A DNA stretch of 64,000 bases. Origin: Cristatella mucedo (lineage: Eukaryota > Bryozoa > Phylactolaemata > Cristatellidae). The position numbers and the translations under genes are program-made. Location: contig WPIO01000133.1 in the NCBI GenBank assembly GCA_009760855.2, positions 467,501 through 531,500 of the forward strand, in the 5' to 3' direction. The notes beneath the pieces are model-generated. The model saw only the letters and a list, made by a program, of their open reading frames with translations. It did no database searches and was not told the DNA's origin. Of the stretch, positions 1 through 10,575 are shown in pieces; position 1 is the first letter of the stretch, and the number at the start of each line of letters is the position of its first letter.

Positions 1-276
1 GCCCCGCGGTTAGCCGCCGCTCGATAAAGCTATAGGCGTCTCGTCCAATCGCCTCATACCATCTGCGTCGCCCCGGCACTTCCGTCTGCGCGGACTCTTG
101 GGAGCTCCCTCCGCGACTCACTTCGTCAATAGCGTGCTGCCGCAAGAGCGGACGTATCCCACTTTAGTCGGGGTAACGAGCAGGTGGCCGCCACCGATAG
201 AGCTCTTTACACGGCTTTTCGCCAGGCTAGCTGGTGTCGTTTGGTGCCATATGGTGTCGTTTGTTCACACAGACGC

Positions 277-660
277 GTCAGATCTGCTACGGGCGCAGCG
301 CTCATAGCAGGCTGTTCAACGTGATAGCCTGAGTATGTTTGTATTTACGTTAAATAAACACGTCTTTAGTAATTTTTGTATTTTTATAGCTTCTTTCTAA
401 TACTTAAGTACTAAACCCTAAGCCTCTCGACCTAAACTCTACAAGCAAAACCTCAAACCCTCCCAAAAAATGCAAAATCTAACTTTTGAACCTTAAGCCG
501 CAAACCCCAAAGCTTATGACCATTAAGTACTAAACCCGAAATCCTGAACCCTAGGCTAAAATGATAACTAAGAACGTGTTAATGTAAGGTAAACATAGAC
601 ATACGTTCATTACTATATTGAATAGCCTGCTATGAGCGCTGTGCCCGTAGCAGATCTGAC
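277..660. mobile_element. Non-autonomous TIR element, copy 1
   Basis: The two ends, 277-316 and 621-660, are near-perfect inverted repeats of 40 bp with two mismatches by eye. The outermost sequence reads GTCAGATCTGCTACGGGC. The interior has no coding capacity and is AT-rich, with loosely telomere-like phrases such as CTAAACCCTAAG and TGAACCCTAGG. A second copy with similar inner TIR sequence lies at 58911-60131. No clear target duplication is visible, so the superfamily is not assigned. Confidence 0.75.
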
Positions 661-1079
661 ATTGCTGCATAAAAAAACGATACCCTATTAGCCGGCCATA
701 CTCCTAAATGGCGGCTGCCTCTTGGCGGCGACTCGAGCGCCAGCGTGCGGGCCGCTCCCTCTGCGCCAGTTCCGCAACGTTCTCTGCTGCGACTCCATTC
801 GGCGCTGCCGTCGAGCAAAGCTTCGCCGACCTAACACGGTCAAGTAGATTTTACAGAAACTTGATCCGATTTTAACTTAGCGTAAGAAAAATCAGTGAGC
901 TCCGCGCTTCCATCGCCGAGCGGGCCGCGCGGTCTCAATGCACGACGCCATTTGCCGCGCATCGCGCGAAGGGCGCGACGCGCGCCCGTCCGTCGCTGGA
1001 GGCGTCGGAGCGAGCTCTCGCGCCCTCTCTCGCCCTTCGGCTCGTTGTAAAGCGAGCGCTGCGCGCTCGCCTCACGCAG
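661..1079. other. GC-rich sequence without recognised gene
   Basis: This is probably the intron before the first visible phosphatase exon. Open frames exist on both strands, but they follow from GC richness and resemble nothing I recognise. It ends in the acceptor CTCACGCAG at 1071-1079. Confidence 0.4.
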
Positions 1080-1229
1080 ACAAGCCGAACGCGGACGCTA
1101 AAGCACTACCTGTTCCTGAGCTGGCCAGACTACGGCGTCCCGTCGTCGCCCAGCGTCCTCCTCAAGTTTCTGCAGGACTTCCGTCAGGCCCAGGCGGCCG
1201 CCACCGCCTCGCTGGGCGACGGCTGGAAG
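1080..1229 (+). CDS. PTPN9: PTPN9/MEG2-like tyrosine phosphatase, WPD-loop exon
   Basis: This internal exon belongs to a non-receptor protein tyrosine phosphatase. In frame from 1080 it encodes HYLFLSWPDYGVPSSP, the WPD loop that carries the general-acid aspartate, followed by a helix LLKFLQDFRQAQ. The stretch after the WPD loop resembles human PTPN9 (MEG2). The exon runs from an AG acceptor at 1078-1079 to the donor GGAAG|GTGAGT at 1229/1230 and ends in phase 0. The next exon continues in phase. PTPN9 family members have an N-terminal CRAL-TRIO lipid-binding domain and act on secretory vesicles; that part would lie left of the window and is not seen. The exact 5' exon border is inferred. Confidence 0.85.
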
Positions 1230-1399
1230 GTGAGTTCGCGACGTGCCTCTTCTGGCGACTGCTCCCGTCACACTGATCCCTTTTACGCTTCCTTTTACAC
1301 TTCCACACTACATGCACTTCCTTTTCTCTGCCGGCGCTCTCCTTGCGATTGAGGAAGGGCGCGCGCAGCCGCACGACGTCTTTTGCCTCGCTTCTACAG

Positions 1400-1457
1400 G
1401 GTCACCAGAAGGGACCGCCAATCGTAATTCATTGCAGCGCCGGCGTGGGTAGGACAG
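1400..1457 (+). CDS. PTPN9: PTPN9-like phosphatase, catalytic P-loop exon
   Basis: This 58-bp exon encodes GHQKGPPIVIHCSAGVGRTG, including the full phosphatase signature HCSAGVGRTG with the nucleophilic cysteine and the phosphate-binding arginine. The acceptor is TTCTACAG|GG and the donor GACAG|GTGAGG. It starts in phase 0 and ends in phase 1, matching the exon at 2411 so that the signature glycine is completed across the junction. A (CT)n run of about 100 bp starts only 18 bp after the donor. All essential residues are present, so nothing suggests a pseudogene. Confidence 0.93.
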
Positions 1458-1473
1458 GTGAGGGCGCGCGAGT

Positions 1474-1577
<104 letters not shown>

Positions 1578-1784
1578 ACGACGTTCTTCGTCCTCTGTCG
1601 AGGCACCGCGCTCTGACGGAAGTGTCGTTGGCGCAAGTGCCGGCAGTCAGCCTTGTCTCGAGCTCCTCTTCAAATTGCTTTACCTTTCTGCGTGTCCAAC
1701 GACTGTGAACCTGATCGCTGCGCGAGACTGCTGCGCGGCGTTCTCGTGCTGCCTAGTAGTAGCGCTTTCTCATTTCGACGCGTT

Positions 1785-1870
1785 CGCAAGTAGTAACGGA
1801 GATGCTCGATCGTCCGTAGCGATGGAAACGCTCGGTCGTCCGTAGCAACGGAGACGCTCGGTAGCGGCGC
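1785..1870. repeat. Short tandem repeat, about 30-bp unit
   Basis: Roughly three degenerate copies of a unit containing CGGAGACGCTCGGTCGTCC and GTAGCAACGG lie in the phosphatase intron. Confidence 0.6.
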
Positions 1871-2410
1871 GAAAGAAGAAATTCGTATTAATTTTAGCCG
1901 GAGCTGGCCTCGAGCATCTCGCGGCCTCTCGTGATCAAGAGGATTTCCCTTTGGGAATTGTTCGCTCCAATGCAGAAACGATCTCGCTGCAGCCGCTCAC
2001 GCGCGCGCGCTCGAGCACAGTGCTGCTTCAATCTGAAACGCGAGCACTTTTGCCCGGCCCCGCCTATGAGACGTTCGTTCTCTGTCCGTCATTCTTCGTC
2101 GGTTGCTTTGTACTGCTTTCGCTGTATCATTCACAAGACGACTTCGCTGAAATGCAAAGGAAACTCTTTTGGATTCGCCGCGATAAATCAACCAGCAATT
2201 TTGCGAGCTGCTTTGCTACGGTAGAATACCATAGCACGCAATCAAGTCACTGCCTCCGCGCGCCTGCACGCGTAGCGTCGGAAATTTTGAATAGCGAGCA
2301 CGCCGCGCAGCGCGGCCTAGAAGAGAGGCGCTGCGCGGAGCAGCTGCTCCGCGCAGCTGCTCCGAATTTATGCGCCGTCGATACTCCGCCGCCGCCGCCG
2401 CCGTCTCCAG

Positions 2411-2619
2411 GAACTGTCGCGGCCGTCGACATTTGTCTGCATCGCTTGGCTGAAACGAAGATGGTGAACACGCAGGAGACGGTGCGCCGGCTGCGCTCGC
2501 AGCGAGCGCACAGCATCCAAATGCCCGACCAGTACCTGTTCTGTCACCTCGCCGTCATCGAGTACGCCGCAAGCGCAGGCATCGTTCCCGCGGTCGACTT
2601 GTCCTCGTACGTTGCCTAG
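2411..2619 (+). CDS. PTPN9: PTPN9-like phosphatase, C-terminal exon
   Basis: This is the terminal coding exon of the phosphatase. After the acceptor CCGTCTCCAG it continues the signature as TVAAVDICLHRLAE and then QETVRRLRSQRAHSIQMPDQ, the Q-loop region (QTPDQY-like, here QMPDQY) that positions water for phospho-enzyme hydrolysis. It closes with YLFCHLAVIEYAASAGIV and stops at 2617-2619. Spacing and residues follow the end of human PTPN9. An AATAAA at 3065-3070 lies about 450 bp downstream and could be the polyadenylation signal. A longer reading upstream of 2411 in the same frame is intron. Confidence 0.92.
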
Positions 2620-2713
2620 CGACGCAGGGCTTCGCGCCCGCCGGACAAGTTCGCGCGTCAAGCTCGCGGCCGCCTGGAGTCCGAGCGCGCGTCGACCCAA
2701 GAAGTCGACGCCA

Positions 2714-2750
<37 letters not shown>

Positions 2751-4235
2751 GATACGATTCGTGGTGGCGGCGGCGCCGCCAGCGAGTCGCCTCGGGGGAT
2801 GACGAGGCGCGGACGATGCGCCCGGCGGACTGCTGCACCAGCAGTCCGCCGAGCGACTATTTTTCCGCTTTTCACGGAAGCGTGCGCGCGCGCGCCCGCG
2901 ATTCCTGATTGGCTCGAGCTGGCAGGAGCTGCGGGCCGGCAGGTCGGCACCGTCGCGCTGCTGCCCTCTCGCGGTCTCGCTGCGAATTCCTCCCGGAACT
3001 CGACGCTGAGCGACCGCACGCTGCTACGGCGGCGCTGAATGTATGTGGATGAACAAATTGAGTAAATAAATCGAATTTTCTTTTTGCTCGCGTAGTTGCA
3101 TGCTTTGCGCAAGCGGACGAGCAAGCTGCGCATGCGGCGCTACAATGGCTGATCGAGAATTTAAGAGACACTCTGAGATTCGGTTCAATCGGCGAACAAG
3201 CGAGCGCAGCAGAGACGCCGTCTAGCGGCGCTGCCTCAGAGGGGCGGAAGCGTAACTTCCGGCTCTGCCCTTGGGGGAGCGGCGGGCGGGACGGCGGCGG
3301 CCGCGGAGAGGGCTGCTGCTGCTGCTGCTGCTGAAGCCAGCAAGAAGCGCTCAGTCGCAGCGCTCTCAGCTTCCGGTTCCGCGCGTCGCGTACAATGTAA
3401 ATCTGTCGCCGTCGATCGGAGGCCGCTGTGCACGCGTCTGACAACGTAACTGCGTTCGCTAAAGTGGGAGTCCGGAGTGAAGACGCCCGGCGAAGGAATT
3501 GAGGAAGCGAGTTCCGAGGTCGAGGACGCGCTGACCGATCGCTCCTGACGCGCGCTGTCTTAAAAAGTGAGCGCCGAGGTTACAGCTGGATGAGTGATCT
3601 CTGAGTCGCGCACTGATCTCTGAGGGCGCGAGGAGACGCGATGCGATGGGCGCAGCAGCAGCAGCAGCGATCTCGCGGACCTGCTAGTAAGAATAGCGCT
3701 TCGCGTCCGCTCTTCAATCAGCCAGCGAAGCTCCGCCAGCAGAAGAGTTGCTTACGTGGATTTCCCAGGGTCGGACACATCGACGAAGAGTGGGGCAATG
3801 TCATCGATATCGGCAATATCTGCCGCGAAGGTTTGGCGGCTTTTCTTGGAAGCCCTGCCCAAATCTGGACGAAAGCCCAATTGAACGCGTTGAGACTTTT
3901 AGTCAGCCGCTGCGGTCCGCTGCCGTCAATCCTGGACCGGGAATGAACACGACGATTAACTGCGGAGATGTGGACTTCTGAATTGTTTATTCTCAAAATA
4001 CAAAGTGATTGGAGTCCTTCAGCCACGGGAACAGGCAAAAAATAATAACTTTTCCACTAGAGATTTTGCCGCCTTAGGATTACCAGTCCAGCGGCCCGCT
4101 GATTGGATCATCGAGAGGATTTTCTAGAAATCTTACACTACTATCTATTCGGCGCCCGTCAAAGGGCTATCTAAAGCTTCGGCTGTAACTTTTCACTTAC
4201 TTCCTCTCGAAAGCCCCATCCGGTTCTATTGCGTG
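2620..4235. other. Phosphatase 3' UTR and GC-rich intergenic DNA
   Basis: This stretch has (CCG)n at 2719-2750, a short (CTG)n at 3309-3332, a candidate polyA signal at 3065-3070 and a short (AGC)n near 3653. An open frame at 3641-3946 has no recognisable domain and poor context. No gene is supported. Confidence 0.5.
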
Positions 4236-4543
4236 CAGTGGCGGAGCAAGGATTTATACCTATGGGGGCGGGCAAGACCTGCAAAATGCATACGCTAGGG
4301 GCGAGACCGACCGGATTGTCGCGTGGGCGGGGCTAGACCCACAACTAAAGTAAAATTGTCGCGAAATGACCTAATTATCTATTCGACGGCTACTGGACGA
4401 AATCAACTCATCAACTTCAATTCGGATAAATTTCCATCGTTTGTGGTCGTCGGTCGTCGGTATAGTCAATGTCGCTGCGCCGCTGTAAGTGAGGGGCAGC
4501 TGCCCTTTACCCTGCCACCTGCCGCCCCCTGGCTCCGCCGCTG
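4236..4543. mobile_element. Small non-autonomous DNA transposon (hAT-like TIRs)
   Basis: The left end CAGTGGCGGAGCAAGG and right end CCTGGCTCCGCCGCTG are inverted repeats of about 16 bp. CAGTGGCGGAGC termini are typical of hAT-type miniature elements. The 308-bp body has no coding capacity. The flanking 8-mers ATTGCGTG and ACTACGCG are only partly alike, so the target duplication is uncertain. Confidence 0.65.
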
Positions 4544-4975
4544 ACTACGCGAATGGATGCGCGCCAGCGCTGTGAGCGACAAAGTGAGCGCTCAGCTGCA
4601 ATAACTACACGCCCGCTACTGTGTTCTATCTAGACGATTAGTCTACTGGCGCGCTCTAAGATGTCCTTTACGAGTCTCTAGAGCAGCCGGAAGAACCTGG
4701 ATGCAGATCGTGAAGACCTGCACCCTGTAGGTATTATTACCAAGTTTCCCGGTGCTCGGTCTTTCTGGGTTTTCACCACTGAAGCCAAACCTGCAGGTAC
4801 ACATGCATTTCTTACACAGACAGAGATGGCCGACGGCCGACTGTCGAGGTACTTGGAGCAAAACGCTGAGAGTTTTGAAGTGCTCGTGATTATGCTATCT
4901 GCGATATTTAGCTAGTGTCTTGGTTCGAAACAGACGACCCGCCAAGCGATCTCCAGCAATCTGGAGTGAGAGCCG

Positions 4976-5013
4976 CTCGCTCGCTCGCTCGCTCGCTCCT
5001 CTGGTTCGTTTCA

Positions 5014-5080
<67 letters not shown>
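4976..5080. repeat. (GCTC)n followed by (GCC)n
   Basis: A short GCTC run is followed at 5014-5080 by about 22 GCC triplets, then CTGCTG. Long alanine and glycine frames over it are products of the repeat. Confidence 0.95.
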
Positions 5081-5081
<1 letters not shown>

Positions 5082-6984
5082 TGCTGAGAATGCTTGGCAA
5101 ACGCGGAGCGGGTTGTTCAGTCTGCGTCTCAAGATCCACGTCCGTCGCGCTTTTCATCTCGTGCATGCAAAGTGCCAAACACGAGATGACGGCTGCTGGC
5201 ATGGATTTATTGCAGGTGAAAAAGACTCCTCCAGCTAAGCCAAGCGAGCTCTCACTCCGGTGTGAGACCTTCGGGAGCGCCATCGAGTCAAAATAGCGTC
5301 CGTTCGCCGGGCGGGCGTCAATTCGCGAGAGCCTTGCGCGCAGTAGCACTTTTCTGCAGCTACAGTGTGTGTGTGCTCTTCCTTTGTGTCGATGCGAATC
5401 TCGAGCTCCGCAGAGCTTCGCTCTTGCTTGTGCGCGTGCAGACGAAGCACAGCTGCTGCATAGCAGAGCATCATCGATCCCTCCCTCTCTTTGCCGCCTT
5501 TACAGCAGGTTCTCTCAACTCCACTCCAGCTTGCATTGCTGACTTTGCCACGAGATGTGAGCTCATCAGTTTGTAATTGAATGACTATGAGGCCTACTTC
5601 ATCATTTCAGATGCACTTTCTATCACTCAGAACTTAAAAGGTTTGCTTTAAATTTTTTCTTGATGAGTGCATCTCCTTTTGCCTCGGTGCTGATTGTGGA
5701 TGACATCTTCAAAATGACCTTTCTCTAGATTGCCGCATCGTCTTCGCTGTCAAGGTCAAGTCTATCTAATTTCTGCTACTCAATATAGGGCAAAAATCGG
5801 GGCATGCTTAGATAAGACACTACCACTTAGTTAATCCATGCCGATAAGACATTCAGTGTGGACTTCTGAAACGCTTACCGAAACAACATGTATAGAAACA
5901 AAACATTAACCGATCTCTGCCAGCGTTCACGGCTTGTTTCTCAACTTGTTGAGCCAAGGCACAAGCCGCATACGATGCAGATAGGTAAAAATATTAAAAT
6001 CTTAATTCGGTGAATATACCAATCTTAGTTCACAAGAATAAGATTCTTTCCTTCATAGAATTGTAATTCTACGATTGTGTCGCTTCTACTTCGCCAGTGC
6101 TTTGAGCTATTGCAGCGGATCCGTATTACAGACTAATTAATATTCACGATAATAGACATTACCAACTGACTCGCCAATTTCTTTCAGAGATAAATTAAAA
6201 GCAGCGGTCAGCTTATTCGGAGACCTATGGTGAATATCAGCGAAAGCGATAGCGCTTCGTGCAAATCTATTCCGATACGGCAGCCGTAAGGCGCTAGAAG
6301 TTCTCTTAAGAATTTTGCCATTCAAGAAGTGTAATACGTTTTTTCTGGCAAATTTTACAATAACTAAACAGACCGCATTATTCACCGACGGACTTCAGTC
6401 GAGCACGTGACGCGGTTCAAGTGAAAGACCAAGAATGGAGAAAGCTGGCCACTGTCGAATACTTAATTGCGCGTGAAATTCTCGCGGCTCTCCGAGATGG
6501 CTATCTTAAGGCCAGGTTAGGGTGGCCGCTGAGCAGAAAGAATGAAAGACGTGGAAGTTTTGCATCGTAAGGAGATACCTCCCATATTCGTGTCTAGCAC
6601 TAGACCCTTAACGCGCGAAAGCGTTCCCTTCGCGGCGAGCATGCGATGAAATACACGACCCTCAGCGTCGTCTTGGCGTTCCCTTGCACCACACTATTAA
6701 GCTTGCTTAAATTTGAAATTTCAATTTCATGCCGCTCAAGCGATTGGCGTGCGCGCGCTTCCGCCTCGGGCTTCCGGCCGCGTAGCGGAAGGCGGCGGGC
6801 GGTGCCGACAGCCGAGCCGCCGGCAGCGCGTACGCGAGCGCCGCAGCGAAGCGCTCGCTCGCGACGCTGGATTGTTCGGCTTCGTCGATGGCTCGCTCTC
6901 CGCTCGATTCCTGCTGCTGCCGCTGCCACCGCCGCAAGCGCCGCGCTCCTCCGCCGGCCGATCGCGACTGCACCGCGACGCGAC
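5081..6984. other. Intergenic, no supported gene
   Basis: This is mixed-composition sequence between the phosphatase and the QRICH2-like gene. A short frame from 5090 runs into a CAG|GTG that looks like a splice donor (5215/5216), but its peptide is unrecognisable. The last 350 bp before 6985 are very GC-rich, which fits a promoter or 5' UTR of the downstream gene. Confidence 0.4.
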
Positions 6985-7380
6985 ATGGACCGCGACGGCG
7001 CGGAGGAGACCGTGTCGCTGACTTACGGCGACCTGCTGGATCTGAGCTTGGGCGACGCGCGCGACCACGGCGTCGTCAGCTTCGCCCTGCTCAAGGACCT
7101 GCTCTTTCGACTGCTGGATGAGCTCGGGCTCTCGCAGCGCGCCGCCGCCGCGTACGCGGCGAGCCAGCCGCCGGAGGAGATACTGCGCACGCTCACGAGA
7201 CGCCGAAGGACCGCGAGCGCGGCGACGCCGCCGCCGCCGCCGCCGCCGCCGATGCAGGCCGCGCCCTGCAAGCTCGCCGTCGGCGGCGTCGCCGCATCGG
7301 AGCCACTCGAGACGCCGACAGCGGAGATCGCGGAACAGCGCGCGCAGACCGCTCCGGCTGCAGCGGCCGCCGAACAACGG
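6985..7380 (+). CDS. QRICH2: QRICH2/C16orf96-like (DUF4795) protein, N-terminal exon
   Basis: The exon encodes MDRDGAEETVSLTYGDLLDL, then an amphipathic stretch GVVSFALLKDLLFRLLDELG. The pattern of a short polar start, a LLxLxxG motif, then VVxFxxLxxLLxxLLxxLxL matches the start of QRICH2 and C16orf96 proteins. A proline run at about residues 82-89 and an alanine-rich tail follow. It ends at GAACAACGG|GTGAGC (7380/7381) in phase 0. The frame is also open upstream to 6646, but ATG 6985 fits the family start. QRICH2 is needed for sperm flagellum assembly in mammals. The family assignment rests mainly on the later exons, which are clearer. Confidence 0.72.
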
Positions 7381-7489
7381 GTGAGCGACGCCATATTGTG
7401 GGTCGGCCGATTCAGCGGCCATGTTGGCATAGCAGCGACGAGAGCACCTTCGCGGCTTCGTTCGCTTCCGTTTGCAGTGGGCAAAGCAG

Positions 7490-7610
7490 AAAACCCTGCA
7501 CGTAGGACTCGAACCCGTGGATCTTGATCGTGAAATGCGAGCGCCTTATCTCCTGGCTAGGACCTTATCTCCTTATCTCCTTATATCCTTATCTCCTGGC
7601 TAGGACCCGG
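7490..7610 (-). mobile_element. SINE fragment (tRNA-like head) plus short tandem
   Basis: On the minus strand the sequence has a tRNA-like A box region AGATAAGGCGCTCGC and a B box GGGTTCGAGTCC, as in the other copies of the window's SINE. The body is mostly missing. A duplicated CCTTATCTCCTGGCTAGGA lies at the 5' side. Confidence 0.55.
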
Positions 7611-7749
7611 CGGCCAAGCAGCAGTGACAGACAGTCTGGCTGTCCATTCTTGGTACTTTTATCTTCGTCCCGTGCGAGGCTGCGATGTACGAGTAGAGAG
7701 GCGTGCGCGCATCGTCCATCGAGCTACCGAGGCGAATAGGTCACCATAA

Positions 7750-7870
7750 TTTAATAATAATAATAATAATGCAGTTGATAAAGCGCCCTCAGAGAACTCA
7801 ATCTCTTTCTAGGCGCTTAAAATTGGCTGCAAAGGGAAATGCAATTAGATGGTAAGTAAAATCGTGCTTG
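7750..7870 (-). mobile_element. LINE family A, 3' tail only
   Basis: (TAA)n is followed by the reverse complement of the family A 3' hairpin (AAAGCGCC ... GGCGCTTT). It is an extremely 5'-truncated copy. Confidence 0.85.
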
Positions 7871-8099
7871 AAAAACAAACGAAATGAATAATATTAATTT
7901 AGAGAGAAACCACAGCGCAGAGGGTGACGTTCTCTGCTCTTAGACTAATACTGGGAGCCGCGGATTTATCTCCCTGGAGCAGTGATCCACTTTCATCAGA
8001 AATAAAGTTTCTCTCCTGCTATGGAATGTGCCCACTCACTAGGAAAAAGGTCCCGAGAAAGCAGATGCAAGCTTAAGGAAATTGAAAACTAGAGGCAAA

Positions 8100-8172
8100 A
8101 CTCGCTTATCTAGCGGCAGGAGAGCCGAACTCACGGCCCACGAGTAGTGAGACGGTGAAAGGCACGCTTCTT
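8100..8172 (-). mobile_element. Possible SINE body remnant
   Basis: The minus strand contains GGCTCTCCTGCCGCTAGATA, resembling the SINE body GCTCTTCTGCCGCTATAAAA seen in other copies. It is short and diverged. Confidence 0.35.
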
Positions 8173-8454
8173 CTTGTGCCCTGCTTTCAGCTCCATGACA
8201 ACCTCACTTAAATGCGCACCATTCGTAGCAGAAATCTTTCCATGCGATGGGTGCAGATATTTTTAAATAAAAAAAGCTGGCTGTCAAATTGTCACTCGTG
8301 CGGTAGCAACTTTTTGTTCGGTGGTCGCTATTTGACTGTCGAGAAATCAAGATGGCAGATGTCTTGAATTGCCACGTATGATAGCTTTCCTGCATAACCT
8401 ACCCTAATCTGCGCTATGATGTGAATCCTGAACAGTGCCATGCAACTACCGATT

Positions 8455-9172
8455 AGCCTACTGTCCTACCTGCCGACTCTCTCCAACTAGCCCACTCCCC
8501 AACTCTCTGGCTTTCCTGGTAGTTGACTATCCGACTAGCTGACTCTTCGACTTGCAGACTCTCCGACTGACTAACCCTCCGACTAGCCAACTCTCCGATT
8601 AGCCGAGTCTCAGACTCTCCGACTAGCAGACTCTCCGACCAGCCAACTCTCAGACTAGCCGACTCTTTGACTAGCCGACTTTCCAAGTAGTTGACTGTTG
8701 AACTAGCCGACTCTTCGACTAGCCGACTCTCCGACTAGCCGACTCTTCGACTAGCCGATTCTCCGACTAGCCGAGTCACCGATTCTCTGACTAGCCGACT
8801 CTCAGACTATTCAACTCTCCGATTAGCCGATTCTCCGACTCTCCGACTAGCTGAGTCTCCCACTAGCCGACTCTCTGACTAGCCAACTCTCCGACTAGCA
8901 GACTCTCCGACTAGCAACTCTCCGATTAGCCGACTCTCCGACTCTCCGACTAGCAACTCTCCGATTAGCCGACTCTCCGATTCTCCGACTAGCCGAGTCA
9001 TTCAAGCCGACTCTCCGACTAGCCGATTCTCCGACTTGCCGACTCTCCGATTAGCCGATTCTCCGACTAGCCGAGTCACCGATTCTCAGACAAGCCGACT
9101 CTTCAACTAGCCAACTCTTCGACTAGCCAACTCTTTGACTAGCCGACTCTCCGAATAGCCGACGCTCCGAGC
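8455..9172. repeat. Minisatellite of CCGACTAGCCGACTCT-type units
   Basis: About 700 bp are made of interspersed degenerate units GACTCTCCGACTAGCC, 14-16 bp each, with many variants such as AGCAGACTCTCC and AGCCGATTCTCC. Higher-order repetition is visible around 8900-9070, where the phrase with GCAACTCTCCGATTAGCC recurs. It lies in an intron of the QRICH2-like gene. Confidence 0.95.
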
Positions 9173-9410
9173 GCTTAGCGCCCTCGCGCTCGTAACCGAC
9201 CGCTTTGCGAACCAGCCTCTTGGGCGCCAGCCAGCAGGCGGAAGTGCCTCCGGAGGTGCTTCCGTCGCTGTCTGGCGACATCGCTGGCGCGCAAGCTAAT
9301 CAAGGCAAAGCTCGCCTACCCATCGCCGCTGCGAGCAGCACTGCATGCGTCGCCTTCTCTTCGACAGGCCCTGCTATCGCGATCTGCCCCCGCCGAAGTC
9401 ATCGTCTCAG

Positions 9411-9631
9411 GCCCGCCGCCGCCGGCGACGGCCGGAGGCGGCGGTGGCCTGCTGGGAGCTTCCGATAGCAAAGCTCGGCAAGCGGCGGACGTGTCGCAGG
9501 CGACGACTGCTGCGTCTGCGACAGGCAATCCGGCAGCGTCATTTCCCGCCACCGCCGCCAGGGCGTCGGGCGTGCACACGCTGAGCGTGCCCGGCCTCTC
9601 GCCGGCCGTCTCGCTGAGATCCGCCGTTCAG
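9411..9631 (+). CDS. Candidate exon of the QRICH2-like gene
   Basis: An open frame reading PPPPATAGGGGGLLGASDSK and on to VHTLSVPGLSPAVSLRSAVQ ends at a good donor GTTCAG|GTGGGC (9631/9632). A possible acceptor CGTCTCAG precedes 9411. The same frame also stays open further left to about 9239, so the real start is unresolved. It ends in phase 0, compatible with the exon at 12016. The start at 9411 would need a phase-1 partner, which the exon ending at 7380 is not; a missing small exon or a different acceptor would be required. Composition (Ala, Ser, Pro, Gly) fits a disordered segment. Confidence 0.45.
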
Positions 9632-9879
9632 GTGGGCGTGCCGTCGCATGCGCGAGAGTGCGCCGACATCGACGCCGAAGCTCCATTTTGCCGATCGCCC
9701 GCGCGCCGCTCGCGCCGAGCGAACTTTCAGCGGCCCCGAGAGTGACGAGGAGCGGCCGGCGCAGCGCGCGCCGCGCTGCGCCGCCGACTCCGGGCTGGTT
9801 CGGCCCAGTGGTACAGGTGCTCGCCCCCGACCGAGGTCTGGCCGAGGTCGTTGGCTCGAGCCCCGTGGCATAGGTGGAG

Positions 9880-9945
9880 CGCGTGAATAGAGATTGGGTT
9901 ATCTTGGGGTGCTATGCAAATGAATTGTATTTATTCATTCGGTTT
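9880..9945 (+). mobile_element. LINE-type 3' tail, third variant
   Basis: AGAGATTGGGTTATCTTGGGG then TGCTATGCAAATGAAT resembles the tails at 55897-55965 and 58690-58760: a purine-rich stem followed by GGGGTGCTATACAAATG. It is a short remnant. Confidence 0.5.
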
Positions 9946-10099
9946 GTCGCTAGCGCTCACTGCGTCCGTCCGTCTGTCCATCCATCTAGTTGGCAAACGG
10001 CCGAGGTGCGCTGGAGCGCTCGGCGTCCTCGTTCCTGTTTCTTGTTTCCGATTCCTTGTTCACCTCGCGCCCAGCGGGATGCAACGCGACAATGCGCCT

Positions 10100-10575
10100 C
10101 TCAGTATTCTTGCGCTGACCCACAAGGCCCGCCACGGCTTGGCTCCTCCGTACCTAGCTGAACTGCTGCACCAGTTAAAAACTCTTTGCGCCCTCATGTC
10201 CTGTGTGGACAATAAATTAGCTGCTCCATTCCTCCGCTTAAAGGCCGTTGGCGACAGAAGCTTTAGCTCTGCAGGTCCTGGACTGTGGAACTCGATTCCA
10301 CAATTCTTACGCAACGGCAACTAGTCTCCTGCTGCCGACTGTGGCTCATCCTTTTCAGCGGTCCTGAGCTGCGACTTTCATGCTACTCACTACCTCGACT
10401 GCTCTCCTGACTCTGCTATGCTTCCCACTTGCTCTTTGTTGCGTGAGACGAAGTGTTTTGGCTACCGAATGCGCACCAAAAGTCGCTTAGGCTGTGAATG
10501 CGCTATACAAAACTCTCCTGCGTAGCACCCACGTGGTCTTTATGACTTTGTGGAGTTACAGACGGAGATGCAGAC
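10100..10575 (+). mobile_element. LINE family B, 3' part
   Basis: The frame LTHKARHGLAPPYLAELLHQ continues to SCVDNKLAAPFLRLKAVGDR and FSSAGPGLWNSIPQFLRN, matching the C-terminus of the family B reverse transcriptase ORF at 28570-29570. Its 3' untranslated end reaches GAGTTACAGACGGAGAT. It is broken by a stop at 10321. Confidence 0.85.

Noticed and set aside
938-1276. 112-codon frame over the first phosphatase exon
   Set aside because: Wrong frame: the WPD-loop peptide is read from position 1080 in another phase.
3641-3946. 101-codon frame with a moderately protein-like middle
   Set aside because: It starts in a CAG repeat, has no recognisable domain and no supporting splice sites; it could be 3' UTR or intergenic sequence.
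5090-5296. Short frame ending near a CAG|GTG
   Set aside because: Its peptide resembles nothing and the upstream sequence is a GCC repeat; a 5' exon cannot be excluded but is not supported.
8455-9172. CRISPR-like array
   Set aside because: Units are contiguous and degenerate with no constant-length spacers; it is a minisatellite in eukaryotic DNA.
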